From assembly GCF_013004695.1 (NCBI RefSeq), contig NZ_JABEMG010000024.1, forward strand, positions 1 to 44,854: DNA of 44,854 bases, written 5' to 3'. The stretch is from Promicromonospora citrea. GTDB taxonomy: Bacteria > Actinomycetota > Actinomycetes > Actinomycetales > Cellulomonadaceae. Each line of letters opens with the position of its first letter. Positions within the stretch are counted from its first letter, which is position 1. Positions 32,067-40,249 of this stretch are shown here, in pieces. The notes beneath the pieces are model-generated. The model had not been told where the DNA came from, ran no database searches, and saw nothing but the letters and a program-made list of their open reading frames with translations. The position numbers and the translations under genes were made by a program.

Positions 32067-33164
32067 ATGACCACCCCGCTCCGCCGCGCCGTCGCCGCCG
32101 TCCTCGTCACGCTCCTCGCCCTCACCGCCGCTGCGGCCGCCGCGCTGACGCTCGCCCGCCCGCAGCTCCTGTCCGTCGTCGCGTCGTCCGCGGCGCCGTC
32201 CACCACGGCGGCGCTCGTCTCGGTCACGGCACCGGGCCCGGCCGGCACCTGGACCTCCGGCAGCGCCGAGCCCGACGCCGACCACCCCCTCACCGGCGAC
32301 GAACGCTTCCGCATCGGCAGCATCACGAAGACCTTCGTCGCGACCGCGATCCTCCAGCTCGTCGACGAGGGCCGCATCGACCTCGACGCACCCGTCGAGC
32401 GGTACCTCCCCGGCGTCGTGCCCGGCGGCGACGCCGTCACCGTGCGCCAGGTGCTCAACCACACCAGCGGGCTGTACGACTACATGAAGGGTGACGGCTG
32501 GTCCACCAACCGCTGGCGCGGTGACGCCCGCTTCACCGCGTACACGCCCGACGAGCTCCTCGCCGAGGCCTTTCGCCACGACCCGTACTTCCCGCCCGGC
32601 ACCGACTTCCGCTACTCGAACACCAACTACGTCGTGGCCGGCCGCCTCATCGAGGCGGTCACGGGCAGGCCGTACGACGCCGTCGTCCGGCGCCGCATCC
32701 TCGACCCGCTCGACCTGACCGGCACCACCTTCCCCGACGACGCCGGACTGCCCGCCCCGGCGGTCCGCGCCACGGCCACCCTGGACGACGGGGCGACCGT
32801 CGACGTCACCGACCAGGACGTCTCCCTCGACTGGGCCGCGGGCGAGATGACCTCCACGACGGCCGACCTGCAGACCTTCTTCGACGCGCTGCTCGGCGGT
32901 GACTTGATCAGCGACGAGTCCCTGGCCCAGATGCGCACCACCGTGCCGATGGGCATGGGCTTTCACTACGGGCTCGGCCTCGAGCGCTTCGACCTCCCGT
33001 GCGGCGGCACGCTCTGGGGCCACGGCGGCCAGCTGCTCGGCTACGTCACCTACGCCTACCGCCGCGACGACGGCCGCGCCCTCACCGTGCTGCGCGCGTC
33101 CGGCTCGGGCGACGGCTTCGTCTCCTTCGCGGCCGCGACGACGGCGGCGTACTGCCTGACGTGA
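32067..33164 (+). CDS. Secreted serine hydrolase, beta-lactamase/D-Ala-D-Ala carboxypeptidase family
   Basis: 365 aa. An N-terminal signal or anchor helix (AVAAVLVTLLALTAAAAAALTLA) precedes a class C beta-lactamase-like domain. The SxxK nucleophile motif is Ser85-Ile-Thr-Lys88 (RIGSITKTF), YSN is at 183-185 (FRYSNTNY), and the third motif is GHGG near 318-321, giving the full catalytic set. QVLNHTSGLYDY is the conserved helix. Family members hydrolyse D-Ala-D-Ala peptides or esters outside the cell; the actual substrate is unknown. Leaderless behind TAGGTT. Confidence 0.92.
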   Translation: MTTPLRRAVAAVLVTLLALTAAAAAALTLARPQLLSVVASSAAPSTTAALVSVTAPGPAGTWTSGSAEPDADHPLTGDERFRIGSITKTFVATAILQLVDEGRIDLDAPVERYLPGVVPGGDAVTVRQVLNHTSGLYDYMKGDGWSTNRWRGDARFTAYTPDELLAEAFRHDPYFPPGTDFRYSNTNYVVAGRLIEAVTGRPYDAVVRRRILDPLDLTGTTFPDDAGLPAPAVRATATLDDGATVDVTDQDVSLDWAAGEMTSTTADLQTFFDALLGGDLISDESLAQMRTTVPMGMGFHYGLGLERFDLPCGGTLWGHGGQLLGYVTYAYRRDDGRALTVLRASGSGDGFVSFAAATTAAYCLT

Positions 33165-33246
33165 GCCGGGATGCCCGAGGTCGGCCCGTTCCCTCGACGA
33201 CGAACCCGGCAACACCCTGGTGATAGGCGCTCGGCGTCTCGCTGGT

Positions 33247-33252
33247 TAGCGT
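33247..33252 (+). promoter_or_regulatory. -10 (TAGCGT) of leaderless NERD gene
   Basis: TAGCGT ends six bases before ATG 33259. Confidence 0.55.
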
Positions 33253-33258
33253 GCCGGC

Positions 33259-34329
33259 ATGAGCGAGGACAGTCGCCCCGAGCCCACGCCGAGGGTCACC
33301 ACGACCGTGTGGTCCAGGTACGGCAGGCCGGCCAGGCTGTACCTCAAGGTCGACGGCGTGCAGATCGGCTACTGGGACTCGGCGCGCCAGCAGGCGGTCG
33401 TCGCCGGAGATTCCTCGGACACCGGGACGCACCGCCGCCTGATCGAGACCGTCGGCAGCGGATGGCAGGTCAAGCACGAGGCAGAGCGTGCCGCGAAGGA
33501 CCGCGCACAGCAGTTGGCGGCTCCGGCGTCGCACGGGACTGCCGTGTCCGCACCCGCCCAGCGACGTGCGCCCGAAGCGCGCCCGCCCGAAATGCCGTCC
33601 GCGCCCGAAGCACGACCCGCGTCGCAGCCCGCCCGTCAGACCGCCGTCCCGGCGCAGCCCGAACCACCTCAGCCCGCGGACCGGGGGCGCGACATGTCCT
33701 CGATCAAGGCGGGCGAGACCGTGGGCGAGGTCGCGCGCGCGACGTTTCGCGAGGCGCCGCTGCGGAACGCCGTGCGTCGGCTGCTGCGGAACAGGGATCG
33801 TGGCGACTGGTCGTGGAGCCAGGGCGAGCGCGGTGAGAAGACCGTGGGCCGCCTGCTGGAGCGCGCGATCGAGGCCAGGCGGGGCTGGTTCGTGCTGCAC
33901 GGGATCACGCGCGACGCGCGGGGCACGGACATCGACCACCTGCTCATCGGTCCCGGTGGGGTCTTCTCGATCAACACGAAGCACCACGAGGGCAAGAAGG
34001 TGCACGTCGGCAGGAGCAAGGTGTTCGTCAGCGGCGTCTCCGTGGACTACCTGAAGTCCGCCCGCACGGAGGCTGCTGCCGTGACGACGGCGCTGCGCCG
34101 AGCATGCCGGACGCCGCACGCGGCGACTCCGGTCATCATCGTCGTGGGCGCACAGCGCGTCGGGCGCGATGCCGGAGCGCCGACCGACGTCGTCGTCCTC
34201 GAACCGGACCATGTCCGGGCGTGGCTCGACGGCCTGGACGACACCCTCGGCCCCGGAGAGGTCGAGCAGCTCTACAACGCGGCGCGCTGGGAGTCGACGT
34301 GGCTGCCACCAGGAGGCCGCTCGTCGTAG
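33259..34329 (+). CDS. NERD-domain protein (nuclease-related)
   Basis: 356 aa. N-terminal ~75 residues form a small beta-rich region (VWSRYGRPARLYLKVDGVQIGYWD). A long Ala/Pro/Arg linker (about 85-145) follows, then the NERD domain from GERGEKTVGRLLE (189-201) through WFVLHGITRDARGTDIDHLLIGPGGVFSINTK (210-241). Glu193, Asp226 and Lys241 are the PD-(D/E)xK-like residues; the usual acidic residue before Lys is Asn239 (NTK), a variant also met in actinobacterial NERD proteins. DNA cleavage or processing is predicted, not shown. Leaderless. A second, shorter NERD-like protein lies at 41521-42201. Confidence 0.85.
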   Translation: MSEDSRPEPTPRVTTTVWSRYGRPARLYLKVDGVQIGYWDSARQQAVVAGDSSDTGTHRRLIETVGSGWQVKHEAERAAKDRAQQLAAPASHGTAVSAPAQRRAPEARPPEMPSAPEARPASQPARQTAVPAQPEPPQPADRGRDMSSIKAGETVGEVARATFREAPLRNAVRRLLRNRDRGDWSWSQGERGEKTVGRLLERAIEARRGWFVLHGITRDARGTDIDHLLIGPGGVFSINTKHHEGKKVHVGRSKVFVSGVSVDYLKSARTEAAAVTTALRRACRTPHAATPVIIVVGAQRVGRDAGAPTDVVVLEPDHVRAWLDGLDDTLGPGEVEQLYNAARWESTWLPPGGRSS

Positions 34330-34474
34330 GCGACCCTCAGAGGTCCCCGCCGAAGAGCACGCCGTCGAGCGCACGTCGCGGTACGCCGACATCGTCTACC
34401 CACCGCAACACACGGCCGGAGACGTCGCCGTCGGGAGACCTCCCACGACCCCGAGCGACCCCCGCACGGCCGGG

Positions 34475-35113
34475 TCACACCCCCAGATACCGCAAGATCG
34501 CCAGCACCCGCCGGTTGTACCCGTCCTCGGCGTGCAGCCCCAGCTTGTCGAAGATCGCGTTCGCGTGCTTCTCCACCGCCGACACCGACACGTACAGTGC
34601 CGCCGCGATGCCCGCGTTGGTACGGCCCTCGGCCATGAGCCCCAGCACCTCGCGCTCGCGGTCGCTGAGCACGCCGAGCGGGTGCGGCGTCGACCGGAAG
34701 AGCTGGCCCACCACCTCCGGGTCCAGCACCAGCCCGCCCGCGGCGACCCTACCCAGCGCGTCGAGGAAGTCGTCCACCCGCATCACCCGGTCCTTGAGCA
34801 GGTAGCCGACGCCGTGCGCCTCGTCGCCCAGCAGCACCCGCGTGAACTCCCGCTCCACGTACTGCGAGAGCACGAGGATCCCCACCTCGGGCCACCGCTC
34901 CCGGACCTGCACCGCCGCACGCACGCCCTCGTCGGTGTGCGTGGGCGGCATGCGCACGTCCAGCACGACGACGTCGGGCCGCTCCGCCTCCAACCGCGCC
35001 AGCAGGGGTTCCGCGGAGCCGTACGCGGCGACGACGTCGTGCCCCTCGTCGGTCAGCAGGCTCCGCACGCCCTCGCGCAGCAGAGCCGAGTCCTCGGCGA
35101 GCATCACGCGCAC
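34475..35113 (-). CDS. NarL/LuxR-type response regulator
   Basis: 212 aa. The receiver domain has acidic Glu/Asp at 7-8 (LAEDS), the phospho-acceptor Asp52 (VVVLDVRMP) and the conserved Lys in YLLKDRV. The C-terminal LuxR HTH reads LSDREREVLGLMAEGRTNAGIAAALYVSVSAVEKHANAIFDKLG. It is phosphorylated by the histidine kinase encoded just upstream. GTG 35113 is chosen; it overlaps the kinase stop by several bases, so the two are translationally coupled. Targets are unknown. Confidence 0.95.
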   Translation of the reverse strand: MRVMLAEDSALLREGVRSLLTDEGHDVVAAYGSAEPLLARLEAERPDVVVLDVRMPPTHTDEGVRAAVQVRERWPEVGILVLSQYVEREFTRVLLGDEAHGVGYLLKDRVMRVDDFLDALGRVAAGGLVLDPEVVGQLFRSTPHPLGVLSDREREVLGLMAEGRTNAGIAAALYVSVSAVEKHANAIFDKLGLHAEDGYNRRVLAILRYLGV

Positions 35114-36243
35114 GGCAGCGTCACCCCGATCCGGGTCGGGCCACCGGCCGGGCTGTCGACCGACAGTGTCCCGCCCGCCGCGGCCACGCGGCCGGCCAGG
35201 CCGGCCAGCCCGTGCCCGGGCCGCGTCTGCGCCCCGCCGACGCCGTCGTCGCCCACGGTCACGTGCACGACGTCGGACGCGCGCACCTCCACCCACGCCG
35301 ACCTGGCCCCCGCGTGCTTCGCCACGTTCGTCAGCGCCTCCGCCACCACGTAGTACACCGTCGTCTCGACACCTCCCGGCAGCCGCTCGGCGCAGTGCCA
35401 CGCCAGCGTCGTCGGCACCGCCGCCCGCTCGGTGAGCTGCCGCAGCACGGGCTCCAGGCCGTGCGTGTCCAGCGTCGTGGGCCGCACGCGCCAGGCGACC
35501 GCGCGCAGGTCGTCCACGAGCAGTGCCACCTCGCGCGCCGCCTGCTCCAGCAGCGCGCCGCCCCCCGCGCGTCGCGCCCGGTCCACGAGCAGGCCCACGG
35601 CCACGGCGCGCTGCTGCACGCCGTCGTGCAGGTCGCGCTCGATGCGCCCGCGCTCGGCGTCGAGCGCGGCCAGCAGCTCCGCGCGGCTGACCGTCAGCGA
35701 CTCGACCTGCGCCGCCAGCCGCTCGTTCCGGCTCGGCGCGAGCCACCGCGCCGCGGCGGCCCGGTCCAGCACCCCGACGCCGTACAGCCCCATGAGGTCG
35801 AGGTACAGCAGGACGGCGCCGAGGGGCACGAGGGTGAGCATCGACGCCGTCGTGACGCCGGGCGGCGCGGAACGGACGGGCGCCTCGACCGTGAACCGCA
35901 CGTCGAACAGCCATGACGCGAGCCCCGCCACCGCCGCGAACAGCCCGTACGCGAGCAGCGCCAGCACGATCAGGCCGAGCAGGCCGCCCGCGACGCGCTC
36001 CGCGAGGTACCCGGCGGCCCGGGACGAGGTGAGCGGCGCGCCGTCGTCCGCCCACGCCAGCAGGCGCGAGGTGCGCCGGCGGTGCGCCCCCACGAGGGCG
36101 GCGACCGGACGCACCGGTGCGGGGCGCCGCGCCGTCCCGACCGCCACGAGCGCGAGGGCCACGTCGGCGGGCCACGTCAGGGCGCCGAGCGCGGCACCGC
36201 CCAGCACGCGCAGGGTCCGGCGCAGGGCGGGGGAGCGGCTCAC
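35104..36243 (-). CDS. Sensor histidine kinase (HisKA_3 type)
   Basis: 379 aa from GTG 36243. Hydrophobic segments: about 18-36, 86-111 (GGLLGLIVLALLAYGLFAAVAGLASWLF) and 132-155. The dimerisation/phosphoacceptor helix is ERDLHDGVQQRAVAVGLLVD with His206. The ATPase domain has YYVVAEALTNVAKHAGA (N box) and VGDDGVGGAQTRPGHGLAGLAGRV (G boxes). It signals to the NarL-type regulator downstream, with overlapping reading frames. GTG 36243 lies six bases after TATGCT, so it is leaderless. The input signal is probably sensed in or near the membrane. Confidence 0.94.
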   Translation of the reverse strand: MSRSPALRRTLRVLGGAALGALTWPADVALALVAVGTARRPAPVRPVAALVGAHRRRTSRLLAWADDGAPLTSSRAAGYLAERVAGGLLGLIVLALLAYGLFAAVAGLASWLFDVRFTVEAPVRSAPPGVTTASMLTLVPLGAVLLYLDLMGLYGVGVLDRAAAARWLAPSRNERLAAQVESLTVSRAELLAALDAERGRIERDLHDGVQQRAVAVGLLVDRARRAGGGALLEQAAREVALLVDDLRAVAWRVRPTTLDTHGLEPVLRQLTERAAVPTTLAWHCAERLPGGVETTVYYVVAEALTNVAKHAGARSAWVEVRASDVVHVTVGDDGVGGAQTRPGHGLAGLAGRVAAAGGTLSVDSPAGGPTRIGVTLPCA

Positions 36244-36359
36244 GCGCCCAGCATAGGAAGGCCCGGCGCCGCCCGGACTGCGGAAAACCACACCGGACCT
36301 GCGGAGGACCGTCACGTCCGTGCGGACCACCCCAGGTCACCGGCACCTCCCGCAGCGCA

Positions 36360-36365
36360 TAGCGT
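36360..36365 (+). promoter_or_regulatory. -10 (TAGCGT) of leaderless dedA-like gene
   Basis: TAGCGT ends six bases before ATG 36372. It is the same hexamer and spacing as at the NERD gene. Confidence 0.55.
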
Positions 36366-36371
36366 TGGGCC

Positions 36372-37022
36372 ATGACGACACAGAGCTTCGCCACGACCGT
36401 CGCCGACTGGGCCATCGGTCTCATGGAGACCCTCGGAGCCCCCGGCGCGGGCGTCGCGATCGCCCTGGAGAACCTCTTCCCGCCCCTGCCCAGCGAGGTC
36501 ATCCTGCCGCTGGCCGGGTTCACCGCCTCGCAGGGCTCCCTGATCCTGTGGCAGGTCCTCGTCTGGACGACGGCGGGCTCCGTCGTCGGTGCCGCCCTCC
36601 TGTACGGGCTGGGCGCGTGGCTCGGCCGGGACCGCCTGCGGAGCGTCGTCGACCGCATGCCCCTGGTGAAGCTCGAGGACGTCGACAAGGCCGAGGACTG
36701 GTTCAACCGGCACGGCTACTGGGCGGTGCTGATCGGCCGCCTCATCCCCATCGTGCGCAGCCTCATCTCCATCCCCGCCGGCGTCGAGCGCATGCCCGTG
36801 TGGCGGTTCCTCGCCTTCACGACCCTCGGCTCGGGCGTGTGGAACACGATCCTCGTCGGTGCGGGTTACCTGCTCGGCGACCAGTGGCACATCGTCGAGG
36901 AGAGCGTGGGCGTGTTCCAGAAGATCGTCATCGTCGTCGCCGTCCTGCTCGTGGTCTGGTGGCTGGTGAAGACCCTGCGCGGCCGCGAGGACCAGGACAC
37001 CCCGCGGCACGCGCGGCGCTGA
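36372..37022 (+). CDS. DedA-family membrane protein
   Basis: 216 aa. DedA (SNARE-associated/VTT) signature: ENLFPPLPSEVILPLAGFTASQGSL (about 33-57), GSVVGAALLYGLGAWLGRDRL, and the conserved F/G-x3-RxxP region RHGYWAVLIGRLIPIVRSLISIPAGVERMPVWRFLAFTTLGSGVWNTILVGAGYLLG. DedA proteins are membrane transporters, with lipid carrier flipping (undecaprenyl phosphate, phosphatidylethanolamine) shown for some members. The C-terminus ends in a basic tail. Leaderless behind TAGCGT. Confidence 0.94.
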   Translation: MTTQSFATTVADWAIGLMETLGAPGAGVAIALENLFPPLPSEVILPLAGFTASQGSLILWQVLVWTTAGSVVGAALLYGLGAWLGRDRLRSVVDRMPLVKLEDVDKAEDWFNRHGYWAVLIGRLIPIVRSLISIPAGVERMPVWRFLAFTTLGSGVWNTILVGAGYLLGDQWHIVEESVGVFQKIVIVVAVLLVVWWLVKTLRGREDQDTPRHARR

Positions 37023-37047
37023 CGCCCGGCTTGGCATGATGCTCCCC

Positions 37048-38457
37048 GTGACCGACGACCGCACCGCACGCGTCCTGCGCTCCATCGCCCCGTACCTCGC
37101 CGAGTGGGCCTCCTTCCAGGCCGGGTACCACGGGCTGCCCGGCCTCCAGCTCGCCGTCGGCCTGCGCGGCGAGGTGCTCGTCGACCTCGCCTGGGGCACG
37201 GCGGACGTCGAGACCGGCGAGAAGTTGACCAGCGACCACCTCTTCCGCATCGCGTCGCACTCCAAGACCTTCACCGGCGTGCTCGTCATGCAGCTCGTCG
37301 AGCGCGGCGAGCTCCGCCTCGACGACCCCGTCGGCACCCACGTGCCCGAGCTCGACGGCACCCCCGCCGCGGCCGTCACGGTGCGCGAGCTGCTCGGCCA
37401 CCAGGGCGGCATCATCCGTGACTCCTCCGACGGCGACTTCTGGCAGCACGGCAAGCCCTTCCTCGACCGCGACGAGCTGATCGAGTGCGTCCGCACCGAG
37501 GGCGTCGTCCTCGCGCCCAACGAGCACTTCAAGTACACGAACATCGGCTACAGCCTGCTCGGCCTCGTCATCGAGAACGTCACCGGCCGCACCTACGACG
37601 ACGTCGCCCGCGCCGGGATCGTGGAGCCGCTGGGCCTGACCCGCACCGGCACCGAGCTCGACCCCGCCCGCGCCGCCGAGTACGCGGCCGGCCACACCGC
37701 CCGCCTCGCGCACGACGACGCCCGCCGCGTCGTCCCCCACGTCGACACCCGCGCCATGGCGCCCGCCACCGGCTGGTACTCCACCGCGCGCGAGCTCGTC
37801 CGCTACGGGACGGCGCACGTGCTCGGCGACACGACCCTGCTGAGCGACGCGAGCAAGCGCCTCATGCAGCGCGAGGAGTCCCGCGTCGTCGTGCGCGGCA
37901 CGGAGCGCGGACGGTACGGCGTCGGCCTCGAGGTCGGCGTCGTCGGCGACCGCAGGCTCGTCGGCCACTCCGGCGGCTACCCCGGCCACATCACCCGCAC
38001 CTGGATCGACCCCGCCGACGGCCTCGTCGTCTCCGCGCTGACCAACGCCGTCGACGGCACGGCCACACCCCTCGCCAACGGGGTGATCACGCTGATCGAC
38101 CTGGCGCTCGCGGCCGCGGACGAGGTCGCGCGGCTCGCCGGGACCGACGGCGCCCTGGAGCCCGTCCCCGCCGACGCGCCCGTCGGCCGCTTCGCCAACC
38201 TGTGGGGCGTGTCCGACGTCGTGGACCTCGGCGGCATCCTGCACGTCGTCAACCCGCGCGCCGCGTCCCCGGCCGACCAGGCCGTGCGCCTGGTCGTCCG
38301 CGACGGGGACCTGGTCCAGGAGGCGGTCGACGGGTTCGGCACCGTGGGCGAGCCCGTCCAGGTGGAGCGCGCCGCCGACGGCGCGGTGACGGCGGTGCGG
38401 CTGGGCGCCATGCGTTCGTGGCCGGTCGAGGAGTACCGGCGGCGCACGGCCGGGTGA
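37048..38457 (+). CDS. Serine hydrolase, beta-lactamase family (cytoplasmic form)
   Basis: 469 aa. No signal peptide. Class C beta-lactamase-like domain: SxxK is Ser70-His-Ser-Lys73 (RIASHSKTFTGVLVMQLVERG), the second motif is FKYTNIGYS (Tyr-Thr-Asn in place of YxN), and the third is GHSGGYPG. RELLGHQGGII corresponds to the conserved HTSG helix. A C-terminal extension of about 110 residues after TNAVDG is beta-rich and unassigned. GTG 37048 follows CATGAT by seven bases; ATG 37036 is inside that element. It is the second such enzyme in 5 kb, but with low similarity to the first. Confidence 0.9.
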   Translation: MTDDRTARVLRSIAPYLAEWASFQAGYHGLPGLQLAVGLRGEVLVDLAWGTADVETGEKLTSDHLFRIASHSKTFTGVLVMQLVERGELRLDDPVGTHVPELDGTPAAAVTVRELLGHQGGIIRDSSDGDFWQHGKPFLDRDELIECVRTEGVVLAPNEHFKYTNIGYSLLGLVIENVTGRTYDDVARAGIVEPLGLTRTGTELDPARAAEYAAGHTARLAHDDARRVVPHVDTRAMAPATGWYSTARELVRYGTAHVLGDTTLLSDASKRLMQREESRVVVRGTERGRYGVGLEVGVVGDRRLVGHSGGYPGHITRTWIDPADGLVVSALTNAVDGTATPLANGVITLIDLALAAADEVARLAGTDGALEPVPADAPVGRFANLWGVSDVVDLGGILHVVNPRAASPADQAVRLVVRDGDLVQEAVDGFGTVGEPVQVERAADGAVTAVRLGAMRSWPVEEYRRRTAG

Positions 38458-38471
38458 CCGGCGCACAAGAG

Positions 38472-38510
38472 CGCCCGCCGGGGTGAAAGATACGTCCGGC
38501 GGGCGTTTTT
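38472..38510 (+). terminator. Intrinsic terminator after the second serine hydrolase
   Basis: A perfect 10-bp stem (38472-38481 with 38496-38505), a 14-base loop and five T residues. It is the clearest canonical terminator in the window. Confidence 0.85.
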
Positions 38511-38608
38511 CGGGCTGCGCCGAACGCCCTGGGGCGCCCCCGCGCGGCGACCTACGCTCGCGATCGGCCTGAGAGGCAGGCCGGTCGTGAGGACAGGGGA
38601 GTCGAGCG

Positions 38609-39157
38609 ATGAGCAGGACGAGCACGAGCAGGGGAACAGGCAGGCGGGCGGTCCGTCGACTGGTCGGCGGGCTGGTGGCGCTGGTGTCGGCGGTGGCCGT
38701 GGGCATGTCGCCCGCGGTCGCGACCCCGGCCGACGGCGGTCCGGGCGGCGGCGGTGGCGGCGGCAGCTGGTCGGTGACGGACGGGTCGGCGTCGGACATC
38801 ACGGCGTCGTACGCGCCCGCCAAGGGCGACCCGTCGATCTGGCCCAAGCCGAACGAGGTCCGGGTGAACCTCAGCGACGCGCAGTCGCGGCAGATGGTCG
38901 AGGACTGTCCGCTGTACAGCCTGTGCGTCCGCAACCAGGAGGCCGACGGCCTGTGGTCCGCGTACGCGCTGTACTACTGCCTGCCCGCCGGGCAGTACTA
39001 CGAGCTGACGAACTTCACGGGCACGGTCTACGCGCAGAACAGCCAGACGGTGACGGCGCGGTTCCTCGCGCAGAACGACGCCGAGCTCGACCGGATCGGG
39101 GCGAACAGCGGCAAGAACATCTCCTGGAACCCGGTCTGGAAGATCGACCTCTGCTGA
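38609..39157 (+). CDS. Secreted protein of unknown function
   Basis: 182 aa. Signal peptide: basic RGTGRRAVRR, hydrophobic LVGGLVALVSAVAVGM, probable cleavage at AVA-TPADG near residue 39. A Gly-rich stretch (GGPGGGGGGG) leads to a mature domain with four cysteines (CPLYSLC, YYCLPAG and the C-terminal Cys) likely forming two disulfides, and several aromatic residues. It resembles no family I can name. GGGGAG lies eight bases before ATG 38609. It has its own transcription unit after the strong terminator. Confidence 0.75.
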   Translation: MSRTSTSRGTGRRAVRRLVGGLVALVSAVAVGMSPAVATPADGGPGGGGGGGSWSVTDGSASDITASYAPAKGDPSIWPKPNEVRVNLSDAQSRQMVEDCPLYSLCVRNQEADGLWSAYALYYCLPAGQYYELTNFTGTVYAQNSQTVTARFLAQNDAELDRIGANSGKNISWNPVWKIDLC

Positions 39158-39194
39158 CGCGGCCCGCTCGCGGGTGACGCGCCCGCCCTCGCGG

Positions 39195-39200
39195 TAGGTT
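39195..39200 (+). promoter_or_regulatory. -10 (TAGGTT) of leaderless metallopeptidase gene
   Basis: TAGGTT ends six bases before GTG 39207. Confidence 0.55.
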
Positions 39201-39206
39201 GGCCGT

Positions 39207-40088
39207 GTGACGTTCAACGAGGGCGGTCAGTTCGAGGGCGGGCGCGTCCGCAAGGGCGGTCGGCGCGGCGCGGTCGGCGCCGGGGTCGGCGGCGGAGCGA
39301 CGATCATCATCGCGCTGCTGTACATGGTGCTGACCGGCAACAGCCCCGCCGACCTCCTCGGCGGCACCACCGACGGGGGTGGCGGCGAGCAGGGTTACGT
39401 CGGCGACTGCACCGCGGAGCAGGCCAACACCGACCCCGAGTGCCGGCTGAACGGCGCCGTCCAGTCGCTCGACGCGTACTGGGCCGCCACGCTGCCCGAG
39501 CAGGGCGGCGTCGAGTACCAGCTGCCCGAGGTCGTGAGCTTCACGCAGGCCGTGAGCACGGGCTGCGGCAACGCGACGTCGGCCACCGGGCCGTTCTACT
39601 GCCCCGCCGACACGACCGTCTACGAGGACCTCTCGTTCTACGACCAGCTCTCGAGCCAGTTCGGCGCCGAGGGCGGCCCGCTGGCCGAGATGTACGTGAC
39701 GGCGCACGAGTTCGGCCACCACATCGAGAACCAGCTCGGCCTGTTCGAGCGGGCCGACCGCTCGGGCACCGGGCCGGAGTCCGACTCGGTGCGCATCGAG
39801 CTCATGGCCGACTGCCTCGCCGGCATGTGGGCGGGCAACGCCGCGACGACCGAGGACCCGGACACCGGCGTGACCTTCCTCGAGCCGATCAGCCAGGACG
39901 AGCTCGAGCAGGCGCTGTCCGCCGCGGCCGCCGTCGGCGACGACAACATCCAGCGCCGCTCGGGCGGCGACGTGAACCCCGAGGCGTTCTCCCACGGGTC
40001 CAGCGAGCAGCGCGTGCGCTGGTTCACCATCGGCTACGAGGGCGGCACCATCCAGGACTGCAACGCGCTGGACGCCTCCCGCCTGTGA
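39207..40088 (+). CDS. Neutral zinc metallopeptidase (YpfJ-like), membrane-anchored
   Basis: 293 aa. The N-terminal F-x-G-G-R-V pattern (GGQFEGGRVRKGG), a hydrophobic anchor at about 29-44 (GGATIIIALLYMVLTG) and a Gly-rich hinge are typical of the putative neutral zinc metallopeptidase family (YpfJ, PF04228). The catalytic HEFGHHIE has zinc-binding His167 and His171 with Glu168; a downstream Glu in RIELMADCLAG is the likely third ligand. Cysteine pairs (CTAEQ, DPECRL, STGCG, YCPAD) suggest disulfides outside the cell. Leaderless behind TAGGTT. Four bases after its stop begins the -10 of the threonine leader peptide. Confidence 0.92.
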   Translation: MTFNEGGQFEGGRVRKGGRRGAVGAGVGGGATIIIALLYMVLTGNSPADLLGGTTDGGGGEQGYVGDCTAEQANTDPECRLNGAVQSLDAYWAATLPEQGGVEYQLPEVVSFTQAVSTGCGNATSATGPFYCPADTTVYEDLSFYDQLSSQFGAEGGPLAEMYVTAHEFGHHIENQLGLFERADRSGTGPESDSVRIELMADCLAGMWAGNAATTEDPDTGVTFLEPISQDELEQALSAAAAVGDDNIQRRSGGDVNPEAFSHGSSEQRVRWFTIGYEGGTIQDCNALDASRL

Positions 40089-40091
40089 GGC

Positions 40092-40097
40092 TACGGT
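40092..40097 (+). promoter_or_regulatory. -10 (TACGGT) of the threonine leader/ThrRS-like transcript
   Basis: TACGGT lies seven bases before the ATG of the 16-residue leader peptide and four bases after the metallopeptidase stop codon, so this unit probably has its own leaderless promoter. Confidence 0.6.
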
Positions 40098-40104
40098 GAG
40101 CGGC

Positions 40105-40155
40105 ATGCACCTCAGCGCACGCACGACGACGCCGGACCCCTCCGGCGCGCGCTGA
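40105..40155 (+). CDS. Threonine leader peptide (MHLSARTTTPDPSGAR)
   Basis: Sixteen codons including three consecutive threonine codons (ACG ACG ACG, 40123-40131), ending in TGA just before a strong hairpin and about 95 bases upstream of a threonyl-tRNA synthetase-like gene. The peptide is leaderless behind TACGGT. Ribosome stalling at the Thr codons when charged tRNA-Thr is low would expose the antiterminator segment described in the next entry. It is too small for ordinary gene finding and is probably unannotated. Confidence 0.75.
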   Translation: MHLSARTTTPDPSGAR

Positions 40156-40196
40156 CCTGCACCCACGCATCAGGCCCCGGAGCTCGCTCCGGGGCC
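40132..40196 (+). promoter_or_regulatory. Transcription attenuator with alternative hairpins
   Basis: Four segments fit classical attenuation. Segment 1 CCGGA (40132-40136) pairs with segment 2 TCCGG (40141-40145). Segment 3 (40173-40183) pairs with segment 4 (40186-40196) in an 11-bp GC terminator with a two-base loop. CTCCGG (40140-40145) can instead pair with CCGGAG (40177-40182), blocking the terminator. Segment 1 directly follows the Thr codons, so a stalled ribosome would mask it and favour the antiterminator. The terminator has only a weak T tail (TTCGTCGT). Confidence 0.68.
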
Positions 40197-40225
40197 TTCG
40201 TCGTGCGACGGCGGGCGCGGGGCGG

Positions 40226-40243
40226 CTCCTTCCACCGAAGGAG
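40226..40243 (+). promoter_or_regulatory. Hairpin covering the ThrRS-like ribosome binding site
   Basis: CTCCTTC (40226-40232) and GAAGGAG (40237-40243) form a 7-bp stem with a CACC loop that hides the Shine-Dalgarno sequence seven bases before ATG 40250. It may add translational control. Confidence 0.55.
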
Positions 40244-40249
40244 AGCACC